Source of the DNA: an uncultured Bacilli bacterium
Lineage (GTDB): Bacteria; Bacillota_I; Bacilli_A; RF39; UBA660
Assembly: GCA_934096265.1 (NCBI GenBank)
Contig: CAKOLI010000005.1
Span: forward strand, 1 to 64,000
Direction: 5' to 3'
Length of the DNA stretch: 64,000 nt
Part shown: positions 9,081-16,916 of the stretch, one piece after another
Layout: every line of letters starts with the position of its first letter
How positions within the stretch are numbered: the stretch's first letter is position 1
The notes under the pieces: generated by a model
Told to the model about the DNA's origin: nothing
Databases searched by the model: none
Seen by the model: only the letters and a program-made list of their open reading frames with translations
Program-made: the position numbers and the translations under genes

Positions 9081-9845
9081 ATGAGTAAAATTAAAGTTTT
9101 AATGATTGATGATAATATCAGTTTAATCGAAATGGTCAAAGAATATTTTAAAGGTAGTTCAAAAGTAGATATATCCCTAGAAGCCCATGACGGTAGTGAA
9201 GGATTAGATAAAATACTAAATAAAGAAAATGAATATGATGTTGTATTACTAGACATAATCATGCCCAAGAAAGATGGTATGTATGTACTAGAAGAATTAA
9301 ACAAAAGAAATATCCATAAAAAAATAATTGTCGAAACTTCCTATAATGCCCCTGACGTTATAAGAAAAGTAAGTGAATACGGAGTAAACTATTACATTTT
9401 AAAACCATTTGACTTAATAGATTTAGAAAAAAGAATACTAGAAATATTTGACAAAACCGAAAGTAAAAACATTAATCTATATCAAAATAACCTTCAAAAA
9501 TCAATTACTAACATGCTACATGAATTAGGTATGCCTTCTCACATAAAAGGTTATCAATACATAAGAGAAGGTATCTCTATGATATATAACAAACCAGATA
9601 TCATAGGAGGTATAACTAAAGAACTATATCCAGACATTGCTTCTAAATTTGATACAACAGTCTCACGTGTAGAAAGAGCAATAAGACATGCCATTGAAGT
9701 AAGTTGGAACAGAGGCAACTGGGACTACATGGAAGAAATATTTGGACATAGCGTAGATATCGACAAAGCTAAACCAACTAATTCAGAATTTATTGTCACA
9801 GTCGCGGACAAACTAAGACTAGAACATAACAAAGTTGCCAATTAA
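9081..9845 (+). CDS. spo0A: Sporulation master response regulator Spo0A
   Basis: This 254-residue protein has two domains. The receiver (residues 1-120) has acidic pocket D10/D11, phospho-acceptor D58 (LLDIIMP), T86/S87 and K108 (LKPFD). The Spo0A-specific DNA-binding domain (about 140-254) has MLHELGMPSHIKGYQYIREG, the recognition-helix segment TTVSRVERAIRHAIE around 192-206 and KAKPTNSEFI near the end. It activates or represses stationary-phase, sporulation and matrix genes at TGTCGAA boxes. The start is ATG 9081 behind AAAAAGGAGA. A perfect box precedes the gene, and a KinB-like kinase lies 2.6 kb downstream. Confidence 0.95.
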   Translation: MSKIKVLMIDDNISLIEMVKEYFKGSSKVDISLEAHDGSEGLDKILNKENEYDVVLLDIIMPKKDGMYVLEELNKRNIHKKIIVETSYNAPDVIRKVSEYGVNYYILKPFDLIDLEKRILEIFDKTESKNINLYQNNLQKSITNMLHELGMPSHIKGYQYIREGISMIYNKPDIIGGITKELYPDIASKFDTTVSRVERAIRHAIEVSWNRGNWDYMEEIFGHSVDIDKAKPTNSEFIVTVADKLRLEHNKVAN

Positions 9846-9859
9846 CTGGTAACTTTTTT
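9834..9859 (+). terminator. Terminator after spo0A
   Basis: GTTGCC / GGTAAC stem with an 8-nt loop followed by T6. It overlaps the spo0A stop codon. Confidence 0.75.
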
Positions 9860-9925
9860 ACATACTTGCTAAAAATAACCATTTCTGCTAAAATATAAAT
9901 ATATAAAGAAAAGAGTTGATTTATT

Positions 9926-10669
9926 ATGGAATTATGCATAACTGCCTTAGTAGGACTATTCATGTTACTAGGATCTATCTTAATCCTCTTAACTAAAAAT
10001 GACAAAAAAATCATAAGCATATCTACAGGACTAGGATTCGGTATACTAGTATTTTTAACTATATTCGAATTAATCCCAGAAGTAATAGAAATACTAAATA
10101 CTAAATATAGCAATATAATAACAATTATCATAGTATTTATCTTAATATCTTTAGGAATAGCTATCTTAAAACTATTAGACATTTTTATACCAGACCATGA
10201 TACTAACGATAATACCAAGAAACATTTCCTTCATATAGGTATTGTAACCTCTATAGCCATAGTAATACATAATATCTTAGAAGGAATAGTTGTATACACT
10301 AGTCTATTAAACAATTTAAAACTAGGCATATTACTATGTCTAGGCGTAGGCCTACATAACATACCCCTAGGAATGTTTATCACCTCATCATTCTATAAAG
10401 CAACATCAAACACTAAACGTACTATCCTAATAATAACATTACTATCCCTATCTACCTTTATAGGAGGCCTAATAAGTAGCTTATTTACCTCCCTAATCGC
10501 AGAAAGCTTAGTAAGTGCCTACATTCTAGCAATAACAATAGGTATGCTTCTATATATAATTATATTTGAACTACTACCTACCATAATCAAAAATAAAAAA
10601 TACTGTACAATAGGCATAATAATTAGCATATTACTATCTATTATTGTAAGCTTAATAGGAACAGTGTAA
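9926..10669 (+). CDS. ZIP family metal transporter
   Basis: This 247-residue membrane protein has about eight hydrophobic segments and the ZIP family metal-site motifs: HNILEGIVVY in TM4 (about residue 114) and HNIPLGMFI in TM5 (about 144). GLGFGILVFLTIFELIPE matches ZIP TM2. The TM5 motif normally reads HNIPEG; here the Glu is Leu, which removes one of the usual metal ligands. It probably moves Zn2+ or another divalent cation inward, but the changed site may alter specificity. It follows the spo0A terminator and begins 2 bases before the next gene. Confidence 0.82.
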   Translation: MELCITALVGLFMLLGSILILLTKNDKKIISISTGLGFGILVFLTIFELIPEVIEILNTKYSNIITIIIVFILISLGIAILKLLDIFIPDHDTNDNTKKHFLHIGIVTSIAIVIHNILEGIVVYTSLLNNLKLGILLCLGVGLHNIPLGMFITSSFYKATSNTKRTILIITLLSLSTFIGGLISSLFTSLIAESLVSAYILAITIGMLLYIIIFELLPTIIKNKKYCTIGIIISILLSIIVSLIGTV

Positions 10670-10671
10670 TT

Positions 10672-12096
10672 ATGAATAGTAAAACTACCTTCATAATAAA
10701 TACAACATGCTTAACCATAATCCTATTCCTATCAGCTCTACTTACCAAAATAAACATAATCCCTACACTACTAAGCATAAGTATTTATCTAATCCTACTA
10801 TCAACACTAAGCCATATTACTATAAATATAAATGACCAAAACAAATCTATTAAAATAATAAAAAACCTCTTTATAATAAACTTAATCCTCCTAATAATAT
10901 CTTACGTAATAGCACAAATAACTAAATATTACCTAAAGATAGATAACATAGAAGTATGTAACATATTACTATCACTAAGCATATCTTTCCATTATATATT
11001 TAAAATAATAGATACATCTTTCAAAACTAAAATATCCACATCATCATCTTATTACATAATAATAACTATCCTAACCACTATAAGTACACTAATAATCTAT
11101 CTAACAAACATAAAAGATACACTTTCAAATATAATACTATGTACAATTCCCCTTATAAGCGGAATAATAAACATCCTACTAATAACATTCCTAAACAAAT
11201 CCCACCTTACTTCCTTATTAGAAAAAAGAACTACTCCATCATCAAACAAAATATTTACTAATAATATATATATATCTTTCATAAATGTAATAAATAGTAC
11301 CTACCTATACATATCACTAGTATATATCTACTATCTTCTAAATAATGTATATAACTATAATACATATATAATAAAGTCCCTAATAACAAATACATATCTA
11401 TATGGTTATCTTTTACTTACAATAAGCATAAATATTATTATATATATACTAAGCAATAAATATAATATAAACAATAACACCAAACTACTAAACAATATAA
11501 GCACTATCTATTATAAAATATTCATAATACTAATACCTATAATAATATGTATAATTATGCTATCATCTCCTATCTGGACATTAATATTTAATAACAATAA
11601 ATACTCATATATCCTAATAGGACTAGCAATATATCTATTCTTTTATATACTATATTTCCTAACAATTAAACTACTAAATAAGATAAATAACAAAAAGAAT
11701 ATAGTTAAAATATTATTAATAGGCCTTTTATTCAAAATATTATTTACAAAGTCAGTAATATCATCATTCTATCGGATGGGTTACCCCCTAGTACTAGGAG
11801 AATTAATAAGTACCACCTTAAGCTACATAGTTGTAATAATAATAGGAAACTATATACTAAAAAAGAAATATAACATTACATTTTTTACTAGTATTGAAAA
11901 AATTCTAAATATAATATATAATAATATTATATTAATGGTGGAGTTAATCTTATTAGGTATCTTTGTAAAAATGAAACATATAAATAGAATTAATGCTCTA
12001 CTAGTAATAATAATATATAGCATAGCCTCTATATTACTATATGCAATAAGACTATATATTAGTAAAAATAAAGATTTAGAAAAAAGAAAGGAATAA
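10672..12096 (+). CDS. Diverged MurJ/SpoVB-like (MOP superfamily) membrane protein
   Basis: This 474-residue protein is almost entirely hydrophobic, with about 12-14 transmembrane segments and many Ile/Leu/Asn residues. Weak resemblance to the SpoVB/MurJ flippase family is visible: IPIIICIIMLSSPIWTLIF around residue 287 resembles the conserved central segment, and LGELISTTLSYIVVII near 386 followed by a KKK-rich turn resembles the C-terminal half. SpoVB-like flippases export lipid-linked precursors during spore cortex or wall synthesis, which would fit the neighbouring spo0A and kinase. I see no decisive motif, so an unrelated polytopic protein remains possible. It is 2 bases from the ZIP gene and 1 base from the EIIB-like gene. 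Confidence 0.5.
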   Translation: MNSKTTFIINTTCLTIILFLSALLTKINIIPTLLSISIYLILLSTLSHITININDQNKSIKIIKNLFIINLILLIISYVIAQITKYYLKIDNIEVCNILLSLSISFHYIFKIIDTSFKTKISTSSSYYIIITILTTISTLIIYLTNIKDTLSNIILCTIPLISGIINILLITFLNKSHLTSLLEKRTTPSSNKIFTNNIYISFINVINSTYLYISLVYIYYLLNNVYNYNTYIIKSLITNTYLYGYLLLTISINIIIYILSNKYNINNNTKLLNNISTIYYKIFIILIPIIICIIMLSSPIWTLIFNNNKYSYILIGLAIYLFFYILYFLTIKLLNKINNKKNIVKILLIGLLFKILFTKSVISSFYRMGYPLVLGELISTTLSYIVVIIIGNYILKKKYNITFFTSIEKILNIIYNNIILMVELILLGIFVKMKHINRINALLVIIIYSIASILLYAIRLYISKNKDLEKRKE

Positions 12097-12097
12097 C

Positions 12098-12412
12098 ATG
12101 GAATTATATCAATATATAATTGTAATTGCAGTCTTAATAGTTATAGCCTTTGCCATAGTAAAAGGTAACAGAAAAGACTTCAAAATGGAATTAAATAAAT
12201 TAGTAGATTATCTAGGAGGAAAAGACAATATTATAGATACAGAAGTAAACATGTCACGCTTTAAAGTGACCCTAAAAGATATCAAAAAAGCAAATAAAGA
12301 TGCAATCATTAAACTAGGAGCACGTGGTATAGTAGAAATAGACAATCAACTAAAAATTATCTTAGGACCTAATGCTAAACAATTAAAAAAATATATAGAT
12401 GACTTAAAATAA
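12098..12412 (+). CDS. Membrane-anchored PTS EIIB-like domain lacking the phosphorylation cysteine
   Basis: This 104-residue protein has one N-terminal transmembrane helix (residues 4-21) followed by a glucose-type PTS EIIB fold: LVDYLGGKDNI (35-45), SRFKVTLKD (53-61), KLGARGIVEIDNQLKIILG (about 75-94). In true EIIB proteins the turn before RLRVTVKD contains the phosphorylated Cys (CATRLRV); here the aligned position is Asn51 (VNMSRFKV), and the protein has no Cys at all. It therefore cannot act as a normal phosphocarrier and may be a regulatory or structural relic. It lies between the membrane protein and the kinase gene and ends in a strong terminator. Confidence 0.72.
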   Translation: MELYQYIIVIAVLIVIAFAIVKGNRKDFKMELNKLVDYLGGKDNIIDTEVNMSRFKVTLKDIKKANKDAIIKLGARGIVEIDNQLKIILGPNAKQLKKYIDDLK

Positions 12413-12434
12413 TACAAAATTAGTCATCCTTTTT
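12399..12434 (+). terminator. Terminator after the EIIB-like gene
   Basis: GATGACT / AGTCATC stem across a 16-nt loop, then CT5. It overlaps the last codons and stop of the EIIB-like gene. Confidence 0.75.
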
Positions 12435-12439
12435 CATAT

Positions 12440-12456
12440 TTCGACAAAATTCGACA
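12440..12456 (+). promoter_or_regulatory. Tandem Spo0A boxes upstream of the histidine kinase
   Basis: Two perfect TTCGACA motifs (12440-12446 and 12450-12456) repeat at 10-bp spacing, one DNA helical turn, in TTTCGACAAAATTCGACAAA. They lie about 40 bases before the kinase start, near its promoter (TATTATATAAT at about 12462-12472). Confidence 0.75.
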
Positions 12457-12493
12457 AATTAATATTATATAATCAGCATAGGGAGGGAAAAAT

Positions 12494-13738
12494 ATGAACT
12501 TAATAAATAATATATTTGTAACTGTAGTACTAATAACTTTTCCTATACTAGTATACTTCTTCTATAGTGTTTATGCTAACGTAAAGAACTATAAAAATAA
12601 TGATATATACCTATCACTAGCTTTATTAACATCATTATATCTTTGCTTTAAATATGGCAACCTTTCATCAAACAACATAATCTTACTATTTTGTAATATC
12701 CCAATAGTAATAGCCTACGTTAAGAAAAAAGGCTACATTGGAATAATACTATCATTAATTACCATCTATTATTCTAAAAACATTCTAACAACAGAAACAA
12801 TACCTATTCTAATTATAAAACTACTAATATACGCTATTTTATACTTTACTATGTATAAAAAGAGTAAAATAAACAAACTAAATTTTATAAACAAAATAGC
12901 TATTCTACAGGCTTTCTTTGTATCATTTGAATATTTTACAGTAAATGCCCTAAATAGCATTTCAGACCTAACCAATATCTTTCTAGTAGTACTAATAACA
13001 TATGCTATAACATTTACAATAATCTACATCCTAAAAACCGCAGATGACATCAGTAAATTCTACCTAAGTTACCAAGAACTAGAACAAGATAAACAAATTA
13101 AAGAATCCCTTTTCAAAATAACTCATGAAATTAAAAATCCCATAGCAGTATGTAAAGGTTACCTAGACATGTTTAATATAAACGACATATCAAAAACCAC
13201 TAAATACATAAATATCATCAAAAATGAAATAGATAGAACATTAAACATCCTAACAGACTTATCCGATTTAAACAAACTAAAAATAAACAAAGAAATAGTG
13301 GATATAAACATGATATTAGAAGAAATGGTAGAAAGTACTGAAATCTTATTTGATAACAAAAACATCTCAATTACCTATGGAGAATTAGATGAAGTATATG
13401 TAAATGGAGACTACAACAAACTAAAACAACTATTTCTAAACATCTTAAAAAATAGCTATGAAGCTATAGATAAAGAAGGAAGAATAAACATAGAAACAAG
13501 TACTAATAATGATAATTACATTATTAAAATAACCGACAGTGGTAAAGGAATGGATCAAGATACCCTAAAGAAAATAGGAGAAATATTCTATACTACTAAA
13601 CCACATGGAACAGGAATTGGAGTTGCTCTATCAAAACAAATTATTAAAGCTTTAGATGGAGATTTAACCTATAAATCAAAACAAGGTGAATATACCACCG
13701 CGATAATAACAATTCCATATCTAAAAGAATATAATTAA
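12494..13738 (+). CDS. KinB-like membrane sensor histidine kinase
   Basis: This 414-residue kinase has six predicted transmembrane helices in residues 1-180 and almost no extracellular domain, as in KinB of Bacillus. The HisKA domain has the phospho-accepting His211 (KITHEIKNPIAV); the HATPase_c domain has an N-box (LFLNILKNSYEAI), G1 (DSGKGMD), F-box (FYTTKPHGTGIGV) and G2. The start is ATG 12494 behind GGGAGGG. Clostridial-type and other phosphorelay-free sporulators use such kinases to phosphorylate Spo0A directly; no Spo0F or Spo0B is seen here. Proximity to spo0A and tandem Spo0A boxes make Spo0A the likely partner (inference). Confidence 0.85.
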   Translation: MNLINNIFVTVVLITFPILVYFFYSVYANVKNYKNNDIYLSLALLTSLYLCFKYGNLSSNNIILLFCNIPIVIAYVKKKGYIGIILSLITIYYSKNILTTETIPILIIKLLIYAILYFTMYKKSKINKLNFINKIAILQAFFVSFEYFTVNALNSISDLTNIFLVVLITYAITFTIIYILKTADDISKFYLSYQELEQDKQIKESLFKITHEIKNPIAVCKGYLDMFNINDISKTTKYINIIKNEIDRTLNILTDLSDLNKLKINKEIVDINMILEEMVESTEILFDNKNISITYGELDEVYVNGDYNKLKQLFLNILKNSYEAIDKEGRINIETSTNNDNYIIKITDSGKGMDQDTLKKIGEIFYTTKPHGTGIGVALSKQIIKALDGDLTYKSKQGEYTTAIITIPYLKEYN

Positions 13739-13800
13739 CAATAACAGTTTACAAAAGAAATATAACATAATATAATTTATTTATAAAGGAGCGTAAGCAT

Positions 13801-14661
13801 ATGACAAAAGAACATAATTATATGAATAGTAAAGAAGTAAAAAGATTCCATAATAAAAATAAAGGAAAATACTATATATCCAAAAATAAAGATTTATTAT
13901 TTTATTTACACACAAAAGGATACTGCAAGCCCAATATCATCAAAGAACTTCAAGAAACAATTGATACCATCACATATTGGTATATACGTAAATATCCAGA
14001 CTACAAAATTTCCTCTAATCTTATTAACCAAGAACATATATTAGATGATATATCAAAAGAAATGAGTATAAAAAAACTAATAAATGCATTACCATCTAAA
14101 TGGCTATTAGAATGTAATTATTATGCAAAAGGAGAAGGAACAAAACTAATATATAACGATACCAAAAATAAAATAATTGACTATAAAAGAATATTATTTA
14201 TACACATCAATAGAACACATATAAAAAGTAAGCATCAAGTACCTTATTTCCTATTACGTGCATACAGTGACAGTGGTAAAGTTATATATGATACAAACAT
14301 AAAAGAATATACTAATAACAAAGACATCACATTAGATGAATTACTAACATTATTTAAAGAAAAATATATAAGAGATTTAGAATTTAACGAATTAAAAGAA
14401 TGTATAAATAATCATAATAATGATATCGAACTAAGAAACAGAATACTAAAACTAGTAGCACTAGAACTATTATACTCAAATCGTACTACTCCAGAAATAG
14501 GATACGAAAGAGCAAAATATTTCATAAATGAGTTTAATGAAGAAATGAACTTAAGCCTTGATACAAAAGAAATTGATACAATAATTAAAAATAGCTATAT
14601 AGAAGAAAAAACACCAGTAATAAAGAAATTATTAAAGACTCCATCTATAAAACAAAAATAA
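13801..14661 (+). CDS. Unknown soluble protein, 286 residues
   Basis: I do not recognise this protein. It is soluble, basic and rich in Lys, Tyr, Asn and Ile, with no signal peptide or transmembrane segment. The central part has HINRTHIKSKHQVPYFLLRAY around residues 140-160; the C-terminal part (about 190-270) looks alpha-helical. It starts at ATG 13801 behind AAAGGAGCG, 62 bases after the kinase, and is followed 24 bases later by a small basic gene. Base use matches its neighbours (A-rich coding strand). Confidence 0.7.
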   Translation: MTKEHNYMNSKEVKRFHNKNKGKYYISKNKDLLFYLHTKGYCKPNIIKELQETIDTITYWYIRKYPDYKISSNLINQEHILDDISKEMSIKKLINALPSKWLLECNYYAKGEGTKLIYNDTKNKIIDYKRILFIHINRTHIKSKHQVPYFLLRAYSDSGKVIYDTNIKEYTNNKDITLDELLTLFKEKYIRDLEFNELKECINNHNNDIELRNRILKLVALELLYSNRTTPEIGYERAKYFINEFNEEMNLSLDTKEIDTIIKNSYIEEKTPVIKKLLKTPSIKQK

Positions 14662-14685
14662 CCATTATAAAAAGGAGATAATTAT

Positions 14686-14922
14686 ATGCTTAGAACGAAA
14701 AATAAACTAATACTACCTCTACCAATATCAATAAGGTACAATGCACCAAAAATTCATAGAAACTATCCATACAAAGTACGCTATTCACATTATGATGGCA
14801 GTATCATCAAACCTGGTATAAGATACATCAAAGATGCCGAGATGATAACAAACCCCTCTCAAATTAAAGCACGAATTAGGAGTAATAAACGACTTCTAAA
14901 AGAAGAAAAAATAAATAGATGA
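14686..14922 (+). CDS. Unknown small basic protein, 78 residues
   Basis: This small, strongly basic protein (many Arg and Lys, ending RIRSNKRLLKEEKINR) has no transmembrane segment. The start ATG 14686 has a good AAAAGGAGA site. It is probably cotranscribed with the unknown gene before it, and a hairpin with T-run follows. Nucleic-acid binding is possible from the charge alone; no domain is recognised. It ends in TGA. Confidence 0.6.
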   Translation: MLRTKNKLILPLPISIRYNAPKIHRNYPYKVRYSHYDGSIIKPGIRYIKDAEMITNPSQIKARIRSNKRLLKEEKINR

Positions 14923-14962
14923 TAAATCATCAACTAATAAACAAAAGTAAGCCTAAAAAGCA

Positions 14963-15015
14963 AAAGCTGCAATATATCATAATCACTTGCAAGTAAAACT
15001 AATAGCAGCTTTTTT
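14963..15015 (+). terminator. Probable terminator with long loop
   Basis: AAAGCTGC (14963-14970) pairs with GCAGCTTT (15005-15012) across about 34 nt, followed by a T-run. The long loop makes it less certain than others in the window. Confidence 0.5.
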
Positions 15016-15115
15016 ATTTATATAATACCAATTATCATATGTAAGTATTACAATGAACAAAAAAACCAATCATTTTGATTGATTATATATAAAGTCGATT
15101 TAATCGAATAAATTC

Positions 15116-15127
15116 ATCAATATGGTG
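15116..15127 (+). repeat. 12-bp direct repeat, left copy (possible att-like site)
   Basis: ATCAATATGGTG is identical to 15900-15911, which covers the 3' end of ssrA. The two copies enclose the compositionally different gene at 15269. Confidence 0.35.
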
Positions 15128-15268
15128 CCCTAAGGGAAGAAGTAGAACAACTTCTAGGACATAGTTAATAATTAGTAATAACTATAAACTAACTCTATTA
15201 ATACTATAAAATTATTAAACTATCAAAAAATAATAAAATATGTTATAATTTTATTGGGAGGTAAAATT

Positions 15269-15727
15269 ATGTCTGATAACATGTATGATAAAAGAGGTTT
15301 TTTAAAACCTGAATATGCTGTTTTGGCTGAATCTCAAAAAAAAACAATATTGATTAATAACGATATTAAAAAAATTGATCACCGTACTAATTTTGGAAAA
15401 GGTTTTGTATATAAAAGTGTTGATGGTGGTGAACACGATTCAATGGAATCTGTTGAACGAGTTAATAAAGCATATTTCGATAGTAGGATAATTGATAATA
15501 CATCACACAAAGATTATGCTCGTTATGTTGAACTAGAAAAAGCATATTTCGATTGCTTTACACCAAAGTTTAATATTAACGATAAAGATATGATACAACA
15601 AGTTCTTACAGCACAACAAGAAAAATTTGTTGCTTACATCAAAGAAAGATATGCAAATTATTTATCAGAAATACTAGAACGCTTTAGTTATGATAAACAA
15701 GATTATAATAGGAGCCCAAAAAAATAA
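15269..15727 (+). CDS. Unknown soluble protein with atypical base use
   Basis: This 152-residue protein begins MSDNMYDKRGFLKPEYAVL. The start is ATG 15269 behind GGGAGGT; the upstream in-frame ATG-less extension to 15254 is not needed. It has no transmembrane segment and is rich in Asp, Lys and Tyr; the C-terminal half looks helical (KFVAYIKERYANYLSEILERF). I do not recognise a family. Unlike the A/C-rich coding strands around it, this gene uses many T- and G-ending codons (GTT, GAT, GGT), which suggests a different origin. It lies between ssrA and a 12-bp repeat of the ssrA end, so recent acquisition is possible. Confidence 0.65.
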   Translation: MSDNMYDKRGFLKPEYAVLAESQKKTILINNDIKKIDHRTNFGKGFVYKSVDGGEHDSMESVERVNKAYFDSRIIDNTSHKDYARYVELEKAYFDCFTPKFNINDKDMIQQVLTAQQEKFVAYIKERYANYLSEILERFSYDKQDYNRSPKK

Positions 15728-15836
15728 TAAAAAAACATACTGATTATAATAAAATTTAAGATTTGAAAAGACAATCATTTTACACACGCTAATTGATTAT
15801 GTCAATTTGCAAGTGTGTTTCTAAATTGAAAAAAAC

Positions 15837-15873
15837 AAAACTACTTTCAAGTAAATTTGAGAGTAGTTTTTAT
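15837..15873. terminator. Bidirectional terminator between the 15269 gene and ssrA
   Basis: AAAACTACTTTCAA / TTGAGAGTAGTTTT forms a strong stem with T-runs on both strands. On the minus strand it lies about 35 bases beyond the ssrA 3' end, so it can end both transcripts. Confidence 0.8.
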
Positions 15874-15899
15874 ATTATCTCGAAAAGTTCGAGTTTACT

Positions 15900-15911
15900 A
15901 TCAATATGGTG
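15900..15911 (+). repeat. 12-bp direct repeat, right copy, at the ssrA 3' end
   Basis: ATCAATATGGTG overlaps the CCA end of ssrA (minus strand). ssrA 3' ends are common integration targets, which is why the copy at 15116 is notable. Confidence 0.35.
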
Positions 15912-16262
15912 GAGCCGAGGGGATTCGAACCCCTGTCCGAAAATAGAGATATTTAAATATCTACAAGTTTAGTCAGTTATTAAAATTCGTAAATACTTGA
16001 TAGTAACTAACAACTCAAATATTTACTAGTCTATAAATATTCATCATCTAAACTAGACAATTTAAACAATATAGCTTGCTATATAAGCCCTTATTATCTC
16101 TCACAAGCAAAGAAATAGAAGGACCGCTCCTGCCATTAACTAGGCAAAAGATGGAGCGAAATCAAAATTTCTGTTTCCAGTTATTTATTTGTATATCGTA
16201 ACGTGATAAAATCCGACTTGCAACTTAAACTAACTATTCCCGTCAAAGCCAAAAACGGCCCC
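15907..16262 (-). ncRNA. ssrA: Transfer-messenger RNA (tmRNA)
   Basis: The tRNA-like ends are clear: the 5' end GGGGCCGUUUUUGGCUUUG pairs with the 3' end GGCUCCACCA, and the T-arm GGGGUUCGAAUCCCC lies just before it. With SmpB, tmRNA rescues stalled ribosomes. Reading the minus strand, the resume codon GGA is at 16178-16176 and the frame GGA AAC AGA AAT TTT GAT ... GCC TAG ends at 16140, giving the tag (A)GNRNFDFAPSFA. The start resembles Bacillus (AACUGG before the tag), and the -FA end resembles mollicute tags (YAFA). The CCA is encoded. No tRNA gene is adjacent. Confidence 0.95.
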
Positions 16263-16274
16263 ATAACATTAACA

Positions 16275-16303
16275 ATTATATCCTAGATATCTTATATTGT
16301 CAA
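16275..16303 (-). promoter_or_regulatory. Consensus promoter of ssrA
   Basis: On the minus strand: -35 TTGACA (16303-16298), 17-bp spacer, -10 TATAAT (16280-16275), 12 bases before the mature tmRNA 5' end. Both hexamers are perfect. Confidence 0.88.
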
Positions 16304-16364
16304 TAATACATAATAGTTATAACTATAAAAACTCTTCTTCTAAAATCTATTTTATTCAAATTAA

Positions 16365-16394
16365 CTGCACAAAATAAGAAAAATATGTTATACT
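16365..16394 (+). promoter_or_regulatory. Promoter of surface cluster 1
   Basis: CTGCAC (-35-like), an 18-bp spacer, then TGTTATACT (extended -10, hexamer 16389-16394). The layout through GGTGGTAG and ATGAAAAAAAT matches the promoter of cluster 2 at 37520-37548 closely. Confidence 0.6.
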
Positions 16395-16411
16395 TATAAT
16401 GGTGGTAGTCT

Positions 16412-16915
16412 ATGAAAAAAATATCATTATATATCTTTGGAATAATATATATAATTATTACAGCAGTTATGACAATATTTTTACTTTCTAAAAATGAATA
16501 TAACGTAACAGAAATTAACGACAATACATACTATATAGTTACAAAGAAAAATCTAAAATATAATAAAGGTGACTTACTTTTAATAAAAAATGAAAGTCCT
16601 AACAAAATAGAAACTGATAAGTACATCTTCTATTACAATACTTATGCTAAAAATATGCAAGTAGATATCGCGAAAATTGTCGAAGTAGAAAAAATAACCG
16701 AAACAGAAACAACATACTTACTAGACAATGATGCTTATATTTCAAGTGAATATGTAATAGGCAGTACTGATACAGTGAAAATAGTCCCACTAGTGGGTTA
16801 CATCATTATGGTATTAGAGTCTACATGGGGATATTTACTATTTATTGTCTTACCATTATTTATCTTATTTTTACTTGAAATGCGTTCTATTATAAAAGAG
16901 ACAAGGAAAAAATAA
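16412..16915 (+). CDS. Signal-peptidase-fold protein without catalytic residues (first gene of cluster 1)
   Basis: This 167-residue protein has an N-terminal transmembrane helix, a beta-rich extracellular domain and a C-terminal transmembrane helix, the layout of SipW-type signal peptidases. The region that aligns with the catalytic SM-x-P segment reads VTKKNLKYNKGDLLLIKN: the Ser is gone while the following K/N-x-GD-L-I pattern stays. The catalytic His segment (ITHQV in the active copy at 21539) is NMQVDIAKI here. The end VLESTWGYLLFIVLPL is nearly the same as in the cluster 2 homolog at 37565. It is probably a non-proteolytic partner or regulator of the active peptidase (inference). Start ATG 16412 behind GGTGGTAG. 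Confidence 0.7.
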   Translation: MKKISLYIFGIIYIIITAVMTIFLLSKNEYNVTEINDNTYYIVTKKNLKYNKGDLLLIKNESPNKIETDKYIFYYNTYAKNMQVDIAKIVEVEKITETETTYLLDNDAYISSEYVIGSTDTVKIVPLVGYIIMVLESTWGYLLFIVLPLFILFLLEMRSIIKETRKK

Positions 16916-16916
16916 C

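Larger units (their letters stand above)
14923..15268. other. Intergenic region with small hairpins, no gene seen
   Basis: Apart from the terminator-like hairpin, this 346-base gap holds short palindromes (AATCATTTTGATT at about 15069, TCGATTTAATCGA at about 15095) and GAAGAAGTAGAACAACTTCT near 15136. Near its right end is TGTTATAAT (15240-15248), a likely extended -10 for the gene at 15269. No convincing ORF or known RNA family was recognised. Confidence 0.5.

Noticed and set aside
9325..9340. TTGTCGAAA inside spo0A and similar motifs in other genes as Spo0A boxes
   Set aside because: They lie in coding sequence without promoters and are expected by chance in AT-rich DNA.
15120..15170. A possible small structured RNA or tRNA remnant near the ssrA repeat
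   Set aside because: Only short palindromes; no cloverleaf, T-arm or known RNA signature.
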